From Niabella pedocola (GTDB lineage Bacteria > Bacteroidota > Bacteroidia > Chitinophagales > Chitinophagaceae), in contig NZ_JAJNEC010000008.1 of assembly GCF_021044425.1 (NCBI RefSeq), positions 272,861 to 336,860 of the forward strand: 64,000 nt of DNA, in the 5' to 3' direction. Made by a program: the position numbers and the translations under genes. Below, in pieces: positions 25,822-34,718 of the stretch. The notes beneath the pieces were generated by a model. It made no database searches and had not been told where the DNA came from. It worked only from the letters and a program-made list of their open reading frames with translations. Position 1 is the stretch's first letter, and the number at the start of each line of letters is the position of its first letter.

Positions 25822-25841
25822 AATACCCCAATTGGGGTATT
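25822..25841. promoter_or_regulatory. Palindrome B downstream of the LuxR-type gene
   Basis: AATACCCCAATTGGGGTATT is a perfect 20-bp palindrome with no loop, the form of a dimer-binding DNA site rather than a terminator. Its half-site AATACCCC is shared with palindrome A at the other end of the gene. Confidence 0.55.
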
Positions 25842-26257
25842 GCCGGGGATAACAAAGTAGGTGATATTTGTAGCCAGAATTACAACCAGATAGATTAACA
25901 GGATGCATGCAGCCTAAATCTGCTTATGACAGCTTCAGACCGATCATTGTCCGTCATATCAGTTTAGCCTACCAGATTGGTAGCGCCAAAATCGGCAGGT
26001 TTTTGTGTAAAACGCTTACCACGCATGTTTTGTTTTTTTATAGCGGAGCTTGATTTTTTCGAATTGGCAGGTATTGCCGTATTTGAAAATTCAGGCCATA
26101 AAGCGGGTGATGCCGGGTATCATTTAAGAGCGGCATTTCTGAAAAAAAAGTAGATGTCCTTACCCTCGTTTTTCAGTCCGGAAACGATCAGGTAACATAA
26201 ATAAGATATTTTATGAATGTGCTTTATGCACTTAATAAAAAAGGATCGAGGTTTACA

Positions 26258-26289
26258 TTGAAAGCAAAAAAACGTCCATCTTAACTTTG
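26258..26289 (+). promoter_or_regulatory. Complete promoter without a downstream gene
   Basis: TTG at 26258-26260, a 21-nt spacer and TAACTTTG at 26282-26289 match the phylum consensus in both boxes and spacing. No gene follows; a terminator begins 24 nt later. Confidence 0.55.
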
Positions 26290-26294
26290 TATAA

Positions 26295-26344
26295 GTGGTG
26301 TTTATTTTGAAGGCTGTCCTATTCTTAGGGCAGCTCTTTTTTTT
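26295..26344 (+). ncRNA. Predicted ~50-nt small RNA
   Basis: The promoter at 26258-26289 should start transcription near 26295 and the hairpin at 26313-26334 with its T run should end it near 26344. The product would be a short unpaired 5' part (about 18 nt) plus the terminator hairpin. The exact ends are inferred. Confidence 0.4.
26313..26344 (+). terminator. Rho-independent terminator in gene-free region
   Basis: GCTGTCCTA (26313-26321) pairs with TAGGGCAGC (26326-26334; one G-T pair) around TTCT, followed by TCTTTTTTTT. It is a strong intrinsic terminator on the plus strand with no gene ahead of it other than the predicted small RNA. Confidence 0.75.
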
Positions 26345-26752
26345 ACGCATTGTTATTGCAGCAGCATCGTCAGGCCATATCCCCATCGATACTTCAACGG
26401 AGTTCTGCTATTTTGAAAACAACCTTGCCTTCGTCATCCGGACCATTTCAAGCTGAACTTATTCCAGCTTTTGCTCAGTATCTGCTTTATTCACATAGTT
26501 TCTGAAACAGGAATAGCCGCCGAAATAAATTGGCCGTGATAGGTTATTTATGTATTGGAAATCAATCAAGCTTCAGTCATGCCGTCCCGATGGCAATCGG
26601 GATTGCTCGCATCTATGTATGCTCCACGTGGATCCTCAAACGGAAAAGATCCCGGAAAAAGTCCGGATGACATTTTCAATAACGGTACGCATGTTTTGTC
26701 ACCACCGCCCCTCTCCGCCCTGTACACAATGCTACCGGTTGATAGTTTTACG

Positions 26753-26760
26753 TATATTTG
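26753..26760 (+). promoter_or_regulatory. TATATTTG -7 box of the aminopeptidase gene
   Basis: Full TAnnTTTG match, 58 nt before the ATG at 26819, giving a leader of about 50 nt. Confidence 0.45.
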
Positions 26761-26818
26761 AAACCCATAAACAATTGGTTTTGCACGGCAAACGGTTGTT
26801 TCGATTAAATACAGACAC

Positions 26819-28108
26819 ATGAAATATTTACCACTGAATCCGCAGATCTTTATTAAAAACCGCAAACGGTTTACGGACAAAATGGAGCGGAACTCCATTG
26901 CTGTTTTTTTAGCCAATGATGAAATGCCGGAAAACGGCGATGCGCTTTACAAATACAAACCCAACAGCAGCCTGTTCTGGCTTTCTGGGATTCAGCAGGA
27001 AGACAGCATGGTAATCCTTTATCCCGATAATCCGGATCCCAAGTACCGCGAGGTGCTGGTACTGGTACGTCCGAACGAGCTGAAAGAAAAATGGGACGGC
27101 AAGCGTCTGCGGGCCGGTGAGGCGGCGGCCATCAGCGGCATTAAAACCATTGTATGGCTGGATACATTGCCGGCCCTGCTTACCTCCTGGATCCACGCAT
27201 CTGAAACGATTTACCTGGACACCAATGAAAATGACCGCAAGAGCTCCTGGCTTGAAACCCGCCAATACCGTTATATAAAGGAACTGAAGGAAAAATTTCC
27301 GTTACACCAGTATAAACGGGCGGCACCCGTGTTAAAAGAACTACGCGCTATTAAAACGCCGGAGGAAGTGGAAGTGATCCAAAAAGCGATCGGCATTACC
27401 GAAAAAACATTCCGGCGCTTATTGCAATTTATCAAACCCGGTGTATGGGAATTTGAAATTGAGGCCGAGATCCTGCATTCCTTCCTCAGCAATCGCGCTA
27501 CCCGGGAAGGATATGGCAGCATCATCGCCAGCGGCGACCGGGCCCGCACCCTGCACTATGTAAGCAATAACCAGCAATGCCTGAGCGGCGAACTGATCCT
27601 GATGGATTTTGGAGCAGAATATGGGGGCTATAATGCCGATCTTACCCGCACCATTCCTGTAAACGGGCGGTTTACCAAGCGCCAGAAGGACGTATACAAT
27701 GCCTGCTTACAACTGCACCGCTACGCGGCTTCCATATTGAAACCCGGTATTACCATCGTTAATTATCATGAAAAAGTGGGCGACGAAGCCACGAAGCAGT
27801 TTATCAAACTGGGGTTACTCAGCAAGGCTGATATCAAAAACGAAGACCCGGAAAACAGGGCTTATCGCAAATACCTTTATCACGGCATCAGCCATCACCT
27901 GGGCATCGATGTGCACGACCTGGGCCCCTTCCGCGCACCGTTAAAGGCGGGTATGGTATTAACTATTGAGCCGGGTATTTATATTGAGGAGGAGCAACTC
28001 GGTGTGCGCATAGAAAATAATTTCCTGCTTACCCGCAGCGGCAATATCGACCTGATGAAGACCATGCCGATTGAAGCAGATGATATTGAAACATTGATGA
28101 ACAGTTAA
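26819..28108 (+). CDS. pepP: Xaa-Pro aminopeptidase (M24B family)
   Basis: 429 aa. The N-terminal domain (residues ~1-170) is the AMP_N type of aminopeptidase P, with SLFWLSGIQQEDS. The C-terminal pita-bread domain holds the dimetal site: DFGAEYGGYNADLTRT (two Asp), HGISHHLGIDVHD (His), TIEPGIYI (Glu) and GVRIENNF (Glu). It removes N-terminal residues that precede proline, in the cytoplasm. No signal peptide. Length is full for the family. It is monocistronic and ends at a strong terminator. Confidence 0.92.
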   Translation: MKYLPLNPQIFIKNRKRFTDKMERNSIAVFLANDEMPENGDALYKYKPNSSLFWLSGIQQEDSMVILYPDNPDPKYREVLVLVRPNELKEKWDGKRLRAGEAAAISGIKTIVWLDTLPALLTSWIHASETIYLDTNENDRKSSWLETRQYRYIKELKEKFPLHQYKRAAPVLKELRAIKTPEEVEVIQKAIGITEKTFRRLLQFIKPGVWEFEIEAEILHSFLSNRATREGYGSIIASGDRARTLHYVSNNQQCLSGELILMDFGAEYGGYNADLTRTIPVNGRFTKRQKDVYNACLQLHRYAASILKPGITIVNYHEKVGDEATKQFIKLGLLSKADIKNEDPENRAYRKYLYHGISHHLGIDVHDLGPFRAPLKAGMVLTIEPGIYIEEEQLGVRIENNFLLTRSGNIDLMKTMPIEADDIETLMNS

Positions 28109-28133
28109 GCATTTAGCAACGGCAGCATATAAG

Positions 28134-28166
28134 AACAGCGGTCCGGTAACTCCGGCCGCTGTTTTT
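28134..28166 (+). terminator. Terminator of the aminopeptidase gene
   Basis: AACAGCGG-T-CCGG (28134-28146) pairs with CCGG-CCGCTGTT (28152-28163) with one bulged T and a TAACT loop, followed by a T run. Confidence 0.8.
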
Positions 28167-28346
28167 GTTTGCTATAAAGGCGATCCTTGGGACAACGGGG
28201 ATCAATGAAACATGCTGTTCTAAACAGTCAACGATAAACAGCCTGAGAAACTCCAAGATCTGATGTATCCTTTCACAAAGCTTGATCACCCCTATACTCG
28301 ATGTTGTTTAAAATGAATACTGGATTGTTAGTATACCGGACTTGCG

Positions 28347-29417
28347 TCAACCAATAGCTTCCAGCTGCTTTATAAAGTTCTGATTCCCGTTGCGCCGGTC
28401 AAACAATACTGCAATATCACGGGCAACCTGTTCAAAGTACGCCAGCAGTTCATCGCGGGTATAAACCGTTTTCCCGGCCTGCAGCAAAGCATGGTCTTCC
28501 TTCAGCAGCAGGTTAAAAAGAGTGGGCTCCGGAAACTGGCGCAGGCCTTCTATCAGATAAAGGGCCATCTGGAACACCTTGCGGCCCTGGTTACCGGCCA
28601 CCCTGGGTATCAATTGCTCTAGCTGTTCCTTTGCAACCGCAGGGCTTGCGAACGCCTTAAATACCAGCAGCTTTATTTCTGATAACAAAGCAGAGGCATC
28701 ATGTGTTAATGCTTCCAGTTCTACATCGGCTTTTTCACAAAATTCCCTTGCCAGCTCCGGCTGGTTATTTTTAAAGGCTTCATAGCTCAGATTTGCCAGG
28801 GTGCGCATCGGTACATGTACACAGGTATATTGCTTTTCCAGCAGTGGCAGTGCCTGTTCATGCCCCTGTTCAAACCCCTGCAATTCAAACGTGGCACTTA
28901 CTTCGGCATCCATTTCACAGGCTTCACAATCGCTCATCTGGTCGCGGGTAACCGTTTTCAGTTTCGCGCCGTATTCCTGTATCAGCGCTGCATCCTTCTG
29001 TACCAGCGCATCACTGTACAATTCATTATAATAGGCCCGCAATCCATAGCCGTTCCGTTGCAATCGCAGTTTAAAATCTTCCAGGGCTGCATGTACCTGC
29101 TCCCGTGACACCTGGGGGTTATCATACAGATCCGCCATCATCCATTTATATTGCCATAAAAAATCCGTTTCTGAAAACAGGTCCGGGTGTTCATCACAAA
29201 CGTTCAGTATCCACGCAAAAGCAGGAATGGATTCTTTGGTAAAAGCCACATCCCGTTCCGTTTCAATCAGCATCAGCCGCAGATCATACCCCCATTCGAC
29301 ATCCTCGTTCTCGTCCGCAATTTTTATTGCCTGCAACAGCAGCTTTATTTTCTCCTCCGGCAGGGAAAGTTCTTCGCCCTGGTTTAATAACTTCTGAATT
29401 TTTAAGGTGTATAACAT
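28347..29417 (-). CDS. Unknown helical (TPR-like) protein encoded with an Hsp90
   Basis: 356 aa, cytoplasmic by appearance: no signal or membrane segment. The whole sequence reads as alpha-helical pairs of roughly 35 residues (for example LPEEKIKLLLQAIKIADENEDVEWGYDLRLMLIE and RTLANLSYEAFKNNQPELAREFCEKADVELE), like a divergent TPR array. A SDCEACEMD stretch near residue 170 carries two cysteines in CxxC spacing. I do not recognise a named family. It is the last gene of a three-gene operon, 10 nt after the Hsp90 gene. In eukaryotes TPR proteins are Hsp90 partners, so an analogous co-chaperone role is an inference from context only. Confidence 0.6.
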   Translation of the reverse strand: MLYTLKIQKLLNQGEELSLPEEKIKLLLQAIKIADENEDVEWGYDLRLMLIETERDVAFTKESIPAFAWILNVCDEHPDLFSETDFLWQYKWMMADLYDNPQVSREQVHAALEDFKLRLQRNGYGLRAYYNELYSDALVQKDAALIQEYGAKLKTVTRDQMSDCEACEMDAEVSATFELQGFEQGHEQALPLLEKQYTCVHVPMRTLANLSYEAFKNNQPELAREFCEKADVELEALTHDASALLSEIKLLVFKAFASPAVAKEQLEQLIPRVAGNQGRKVFQMALYLIEGLRQFPEPTLFNLLLKEDHALLQAGKTVYTRDELLAYFEQVARDIAVLFDRRNGNQNFIKQLEAIG

Positions 29418-29427
29418 ATTACATGTT

Positions 29428-31227
29428 TTAAATCTGAATAAAGTTTTTCATTCCCATTACCAGCAGCGAATGCAGCGCGCTGTTAAAAAGCTGCATCTGC
29501 TTTTCACTAACCGGGTATTTGCCCATCAGCAATGCCTGCACATACAACACTTCCGTAATGGCCTGTAACATATAGTCATCATCCAGTGTAAGCATATTTT
29601 GTACCAGCTCGTTATGCATGTTCAGGCAAAACTGGTTCAGCAACGCGGGTTGCTGCTGCAAACTGCCCAGGGCATTGGCAAAAGGATTATTACTGGCCTT
29701 CAGTTTTTTTATAGTAGCCTCTGCAAAATCTTCATCTGCCCGTGTAAAAATGGCCGGTGTATCTTTCGGTTCAAAATACTTCAGGCTCACCGTGCAATGC
29801 AACGGCCGGGTAAAACCAGCCAGCTTATCCATAAAGGACCGGTAACGGGTAGCCTCCTCCGCGCTGATATTTACAAACGTGTCCAGCAGTTTGGCCGAAG
29901 ACATTTCCTGGATGTTCAACTCTTTCCGGATGCCTTTTATTTTTTTCAACAGTTCTTCTTCAAATGTATAAGCCACGTTCAAAACCAGTACCCCCTGAAA
30001 TTCGGCGATCCGTTGTACCTGTTTGAATTCTTCGTAGTCGGCGCAGTAATAGATCACCGGAAACTGTTCACGGATATTCTTAAAACTCCGCAGTCCCTTA
30101 TTGGTTTCAAACGGAAGGTCATCCAGTATCAGCCGGAGAAATTCATCATCCTCTGCAGCCATAGCCTTTAAGTGCAGGAAATGGGTTTGTATGATCTTCA
30201 GATATACCTGCAGGTCTATATCCCGGATGCTTTTAAGATAGGACTTCAGCGTTTCACCGATCGCTTTGCGCGTGCCCCGCAGCAGGTCATTCTGCATCAG
30301 GGATTCGCGGGAAGCAGTAGCGCTGAGGGCATTACTGTTTACGATCATCTTTACAAAAAACGCCCAGGAGGGCAACAGCCCGTTATCTGTTTCCGACAAA
30401 AACATCCGCTTTAAATAAATCCGATGATGCTGTTTTACGGAAAACTGGGTTTTATAAGGTAATATATACAGTACACCCGCACATTCACCCGACTCCGTTT
30501 GAAAGGGTACCGCATCCAGGAACGTAAGTTGAAAAATGTCTCTGCCTGCCTGTAACAAAGCATCCCGGTCTGCTTCCGGATTCAGCCACACCGGGGGGTC
30601 GGGATTGATCCTTTTTTCCTCGCCATTGGCCACCACGGTGATGGATTCGGGCAATGCATCACCATAAAACCGGATCTGCGGAATAAAGTTTTCCGGGCGA
30701 AACAGGTGTACGTAATTTTTTTTGGGCGTAAGGTATACCTTGGTTCCAATGGGCAGCGCCTCTACAGGATCAATGTGGTAACGCCCGTCGTTAAATGCCG
30801 ACCAGCGAAAACCCTTCTGATCGAAAGCCGAGCGTGTTTCGATGGTAATGGCCTCGCTGACCACAAAGCAGGACAATAACCCGATACCAAACTTCCCGAT
30901 GAATAACCGCGCATCTTCCGCATTTTTCCGTTTGGAACTTTCGCCGATCACCGAAAGGAACTCGTGGATCTCATGTTCCCTTAAGCCGATACCATTATCC
31001 TGGAAACTGAAAACGGGATGTGCTTCAGCCGGATCCGGCAACGCAATGCGCACCTCTCCTTCAAGGCCCTCATCCAGCTGGCGCAACGCCGCGATAGCAT
31101 CCACGGCATTTTGCAGCAGCTCTCTTATAAATGTATTCGGATTGCTGTACAGGTGCTCCGACAAAAGGCTGATCATCCCTTGCAGGTTTACCTGAAAGGA
31201 GTAGTATTCTTTGTTTGATGTTTCCAT
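29428..31227 (-). CDS. Atypical Hsp90-family chaperone (HtpG-like)
   Basis: 599 aa. The N-terminal ATPase is clear: IRELLQNAVDAIAAL (catalytic Glu and Mg-binding Asn), FSFQDNGIGL and FIGKFGIGLLSCFVV (lid and G-loop). The middle domain keeps the strand HRIYLKRMFL...LLPSWAFFVKMIVNS and the catalytic-Arg loop TASRESLMQND. The C-terminal ~130 residues are divergent from HtpG and end in MGMKNFIQI. Compared with housekeeping HtpG the motifs are looser, so this is a paralogue with a dedicated client set. Its ATG follows the Sel1 gene's stop by 1 nt, and a helical protein gene follows after 10 nt, which suggests a complex of the three. Confidence 0.85.
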   Translation of the reverse strand: METSNKEYYSFQVNLQGMISLLSEHLYSNPNTFIRELLQNAVDAIAALRQLDEGLEGEVRIALPDPAEAHPVFSFQDNGIGLREHEIHEFLSVIGESSKRKNAEDARLFIGKFGIGLLSCFVVSEAITIETRSAFDQKGFRWSAFNDGRYHIDPVEALPIGTKVYLTPKKNYVHLFRPENFIPQIRFYGDALPESITVVANGEEKRINPDPPVWLNPEADRDALLQAGRDIFQLTFLDAVPFQTESGECAGVLYILPYKTQFSVKQHHRIYLKRMFLSETDNGLLPSWAFFVKMIVNSNALSATASRESLMQNDLLRGTRKAIGETLKSYLKSIRDIDLQVYLKIIQTHFLHLKAMAAEDDEFLRLILDDLPFETNKGLRSFKNIREQFPVIYYCADYEEFKQVQRIAEFQGVLVLNVAYTFEEELLKKIKGIRKELNIQEMSSAKLLDTFVNISAEEATRYRSFMDKLAGFTRPLHCTVSLKYFEPKDTPAIFTRADEDFAEATIKKLKASNNPFANALGSLQQQPALLNQFCLNMHNELVQNMLTLDDDYMLQAITEVLYVQALLMGKYPVSEKQMQLFNSALHSLLVMGMKNFIQI

Positions 31228-31228
31228 G

Positions 31229-33718
31229 TTATTTCCGTCTTCTTCCTGTTAATTTTTTTGCTCCTTCGTGCCCGTTCTCTGCAGCCTGTTCAAACCAGTA
31301 AAGGGCCTTTTGTTCATCTTCGTCTACCCCCTCTCCCATAAGGTAACAGTTAGCGAGTTCATATTGTGCGTTGGCCGAATCATTTTCCGCCGCTTCCGTA
31401 AAGAGTGTTACGGCCTTTTCCGGTTGACGCGGAATGCCCTCACCTTTTAAGTATTGCCGGCCCAGGTATACTTTTGCATGGTCGTTGCCTTCATGGGCAC
31501 TTTCACCAAACCAGCGAAAAGCCGCTTCCAGGTTTTTATCGGTACCAAATCCCTCATAATAACAACGACCCAGGCGGTACTTGGCATTACTGTTGCCATA
31601 TTCTGCGGCAAGTGTATATTCATTAAAAGCCGCTACAGGAGCAGTTTCCGTTCCGATACCATACTCATAACACAATCCCAATCCGTCCGAGTACACTTGC
31701 TGATCCTTGGCCCGAAGGTAATACCCCAGGGCCTTTTCATACTGCTCCACCCGGTCGTAGTCAAACATATAATAGTCGCCCAGCTCCAGCAACGCATAAG
31801 GATATTCACTTGCCGCCGCCTTTTCCAGCCATTCCAAACCCTTTGCACTGTCTGCTTGCACATAACCATGCAGGTAATACCGGCCGGTTGCATATTGCGC
31901 ATATACATACTGCAGGGCTGCGGCGCGCTCCATATATTCCAGGGCTTTATCCCGGTCTTCCGTTACGCCTTCCGCACGTTCATAGCTCAGGGCCAGTTCC
32001 GTAAGCGCTTTGGGATTGTTGACCTCCGCCGCCTTTTTCAGGTATTCGATCGCTTTATCCGGATCCTGTGCGGTTCCTGTTCCAAATTTATAACAACGCC
32101 CCAGTTCATAGGTGGCATTCATTTCATTATAGCCGGCCGCATATTCATAACACTGCACCGCCGTGGCCGGATCCTGCGTACCGGACTGATGATAGTCATA
32201 TTCCAGGTACAATCCTTTTATATAGTTGGCATACGGATACCCCAGTTCTGCAGCCTTATTAAAATGTTCAAATGCCCGGGCATAGTCGGGTTGTTCGGCC
32301 GCCTCTGCAATCAGCCCCAGCTCCGTGCAGGCCTGGGCATTATTGGCCTCCGCAGCTTTTGTAAAATAGGGAATAGATGCCGCCACATCCGGCGCCTGGC
32401 CGTCAAAACCATATTTAAGAAACCGGCCAACATTATATCCGGCGATGGGCAGGTGCTGCTCCGCCGCTTCTTTATAATAACGGAAGGCCTGGGTAAGATC
32501 GGCCGTAATGTTCAGATCCGGATCACCATACTCATAAAAGTTACCCAGGCGGTAAGTGGCGTAGGGTACCTGTTTGGCGTGCAGCGCTTCAAATGTTTCC
32601 AGCGTAACCTGTTTATCAATTTCGGTAAGCTTTCCCTCAATATGCACCTCAGCCCATTCAATAGCCGCATCTATATTTCCGGCGTCTTTCGCCTCTTTTA
32701 GCAACTGAAGCCCTGCCGGCACATCCGTTACCCATTCGTTATACAGGTACAGATACGCCAGCCGGTAGGCCGCATACGCATTATCATACTCCCAGCTTTT
32801 TTTTAACCAAAACAGCGCAGGTTCATAATCCTGTGCTGTTTGGGGCTGCTGCGGCAGCAGCTTCAAACCCAAACTGGTAGCGGCATCCATCGATCCGTCC
32901 TCATAGGCTTTTTCCAGTTCCTTAAGCAAGGCCGTTTTTTCTTCTGCTGTTTGCGCATCGGGCCAGGATATTTCGGCCAGTACATAGCGGGAATAGGCCG
33001 CATCAAATTTGCGGATCGTCTCTTTCAAAAGTTCGGTCTGTTTTTCCCGGTCGCCCTTTTTACTATAATACCCCTGCATTATGTCGTAATAATGCCGCTG
33101 CAATTTTTTATCCGGATGTTGGAGCAGCTGTTCCAGGGCCGGGCCGGGCTCAAACCCGGAGCCGTACCAAACCTGGTAATACGCTTCATATACCACGGCC
33201 CAGGGATTGCCCGCAGCAACCAATGCTTTCAATTGTTCCAATGCAGCCGTTTTATCTGCCCCCGGCAACAGCCCTACATATTGGTAATAATAATATACAG
33301 GTCCCGCGGCCGCTACCCCGGCAGCCATGGCCTGCTGAAAGGCCTGTGCCGCAGCTTCCTGGTTTTTATATCCCCTGCGTGCCAGTACCAGCGCCATGGC
33401 CTTTTCCAGCAACGCCTCGGGATACACCGCTCCCACACGCGTTAACACCCCGGTCATTTTTTCAAAAAACCAGGCATATACATCATCAGGGAAATATACA
33501 CTGATGGTGTGATCGGCACTGGATTTAAACAGCAGGTCAAACAGCAGGTCTAACTCGGCCCCGGAAGCCCCGGCCGCAGCCCGCTGTTCCAGAAGCGCAA
33601 GTGCCCGGAACCAGGTATCTTTATTTCGGATGGTGGTGGTATTCAGGCCGCTTATAAAATCCGCCGGTACAGAAAGCGGATCTTCAAAGTACTTTTCATA
33701 AACCGCGATGTTGCTCAT
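31229..33718 (-). CDS. Sel1-like repeat protein (829 aa)
   Basis: After ~120 helical residues the protein is a run of about 16 to 18 Sel1-like repeats of roughly 36 residues (for example NSNAKYRLGRCYYEGFGTDKNLEAAFRWF and DHAKVYLGRQYLKGEGIPRQPEKAVTLF), ending in a basic tail (KKLTGRRRK). No signal peptide, so cytoplasmic. Sel1 repeats form a curved superhelix that binds partner proteins. The gene heads the operon with the atypical Hsp90 and the unknown helical protein. A TATTTTAG, one base off the -7 consensus, lies about 35 nt upstream on the same strand. Function is unknown; a client-recruiting scaffold is the natural guess. Confidence 0.8.
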   Translation of the reverse strand: MSNIAVYEKYFEDPLSVPADFISGLNTTTIRNKDTWFRALALLEQRAAAGASGAELDLLFDLLFKSSADHTISVYFPDDVYAWFFEKMTGVLTRVGAVYPEALLEKAMALVLARRGYKNQEAAAQAFQQAMAAGVAAAGPVYYYYQYVGLLPGADKTAALEQLKALVAAGNPWAVVYEAYYQVWYGSGFEPGPALEQLLQHPDKKLQRHYYDIMQGYYSKKGDREKQTELLKETIRKFDAAYSRYVLAEISWPDAQTAEEKTALLKELEKAYEDGSMDAATSLGLKLLPQQPQTAQDYEPALFWLKKSWEYDNAYAAYRLAYLYLYNEWVTDVPAGLQLLKEAKDAGNIDAAIEWAEVHIEGKLTEIDKQVTLETFEALHAKQVPYATYRLGNFYEYGDPDLNITADLTQAFRYYKEAAEQHLPIAGYNVGRFLKYGFDGQAPDVAASIPYFTKAAEANNAQACTELGLIAEAAEQPDYARAFEHFNKAAELGYPYANYIKGLYLEYDYHQSGTQDPATAVQCYEYAAGYNEMNATYELGRCYKFGTGTAQDPDKAIEYLKKAAEVNNPKALTELALSYERAEGVTEDRDKALEYMERAAALQYVYAQYATGRYYLHGYVQADSAKGLEWLEKAAASEYPYALLELGDYYMFDYDRVEQYEKALGYYLRAKDQQVYSDGLGLCYEYGIGTETAPVAAFNEYTLAAEYGNSNAKYRLGRCYYEGFGTDKNLEAAFRWFGESAHEGNDHAKVYLGRQYLKGEGIPRQPEKAVTLFTEAAENDSANAQYELANCYLMGEGVDEDEQKALYWFEQAAENGHEGAKKLTGRRRK

Positions 33719-33830
33719 ACATTATTTTGCGTTTGGTGAGGGTACTAAAATAGCGTTTTATTAAATAAATCCTTTACCCGTTCCCGGAAAGATTCCCATA
33801 CGGCGGTGTCCCCCTCTGCCTTGTCATTTT

Positions 33831-33865
33831 TTTGTCACCAAATTAACCATGATGCGTTAACTTTG
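33831..33865 (+). promoter_or_regulatory. Promoter of the succinate dehydrogenase operon
   Basis: TTTG at 33831-33834, a 23-nt spacer and TAACTTTG at 33858-33865, both matching the phylum consensus. The leader to the sdhC ATG is about 25 nt. Confidence 0.65.
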
Positions 33866-33896
33866 CCAGCAATTTATTCACCTTCTATAAGAAAAT

Positions 33897-34622
33897 ATGA
33901 ACTGGTCTCAATTTTTCACTTCTTCTGTTGGCAAGAAAATTACCATGGCGCTGTCGGGCATTTTTTTAATTCTTTTCCTGATCATTCATGCCGGCTTAAA
34001 TGCCTGTATCTGGGCAAATGACGGCGGAGTAATGTTTAATGTAGCAGCGCATTTCATGGGTTCAATGATCGTGCCCCGGGTATTGGAGATTGGCCTGTTT
34101 CTGTTTCTCCTGCTGCATATCATCCAGGGATTGGTGCTGGAGGTACAAAACCGCAGCAAACGCCGTACCGGTTATGCCGTAAAAATGGGCAACCGGGGCA
34201 GTACCTGGAATAGCCGGGCCATGGGTATCCTGGGCACATTGATCCTGATCTTTTTAGTGATCCATATCAGCGACTTCTGGGTTCCCAGCCGTTTTGGCGG
34301 CCTGCAGCCCATGTTTATTGATGTTGCTACCGGTCAGATTGTGCCCGAAGGCACTCCCGGAGCTAAAGAATACCATGACCTGTATGGCGAAATGAAACAC
34401 CAGTTTACCACCTATCCCTGGATCATTATTATTTATGAGCTGGGGGTGATTGCGCTTTTCTGGCACCTGGTGCACGGGTTTCAGAGCTCGTTCCGCACAC
34501 TGGGTCTTACCAATCATAAGTATATCGGCCTTATTAAAGGTACGGGTGTTGTTTATTCGATCATCATCTGCCTGGCATTTGTGTTGATGCCGTTAAGCTT
34601 TTACTTCGGGTGGATACAATAA
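33897..34622 (+). CDS. sdhC: Succinate dehydrogenase cytochrome b subunit (type B)
   Basis: 241 aa with five hydrophobic segments (starting MALSGIFLILFLIIHAGLNA and ending VYSIIICLAFVLMPLSFYF). Histidines placed within helices (IIHAGLNA, LLLHIIQG, FLVIHISDFW, LFWHLVHGFQSSF) fit the di-heme type B cytochrome that serves as sole membrane anchor in Bacteroidota. It passes electrons from the iron-sulfur subunit to menaquinone. First gene of sdhCAB, 96 nt ahead of sdhA. Confidence 0.93.
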   Translation: MNWSQFFTSSVGKKITMALSGIFLILFLIIHAGLNACIWANDGGVMFNVAAHFMGSMIVPRVLEIGLFLFLLLHIIQGLVLEVQNRSKRRTGYAVKMGNRGSTWNSRAMGILGTLILIFLVIHISDFWVPSRFGGLQPMFIDVATGQIVPEGTPGAKEYHDLYGEMKHQFTTYPWIIIIYELGVIALFWHLVHGFQSSFRTLGLTNHKYIGLIKGTGVVYSIIICLAFVLMPLSFYFGWIQ

Positions 34623-34718
34623 CAATTTAGTGCATCGTCAATACTGAATGGTGCTTACAACACCAGATCAGAAGACACAACTTCAAATAAGAAACTATAA
34701 ACGAGAAACGTTTTACAT

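Larger units (their letters stand above)
25772..26818. other. 1.05-kb region without a convincing gene
   Basis: No reading frame in either direction has coding character. It holds palindrome B (25822-25841), a promoter directly followed by a terminator (26258-26344), a small hairpin TCCCGAT-GGCA-ATCGGGA at 26585-26602, and the promoter box of the next gene at 26753. The rest has uneven composition and could be decayed sequence. Its length is unusual compared with the otherwise dense gene order. Confidence 0.5.

Noticed and set aside
25961..26010. tRNA-like stretch (ACCAGATTGGTAGCGCCAAAATCGG)
   Set aside because: The acceptor and T-arm cannot be assembled around it; only a D-arm-like resemblance exists.
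26120..26386. 88-codon minus-strand open frame in the gene-free kilobase
   Set aside because: It runs across the promoter-terminator pair in the opposite sense and its residues (many Lys, Phe, Cys) look like translated noise.
26585..26602. Small hairpin TCCCGAT-GGCA-ATCGGGA as a transposon end or attachment site
   Set aside because: There is no partner repeat, recombinase or target duplication; it is a short palindrome that may be one of many in the genome.
31454..32701. Long plus-strand open frame (415 codons) opposite the Sel1-repeat gene
   Set aside because: The Sel1 repeats on the other strand are clear and explain the openness of the reverse frame, including its repetitive look.
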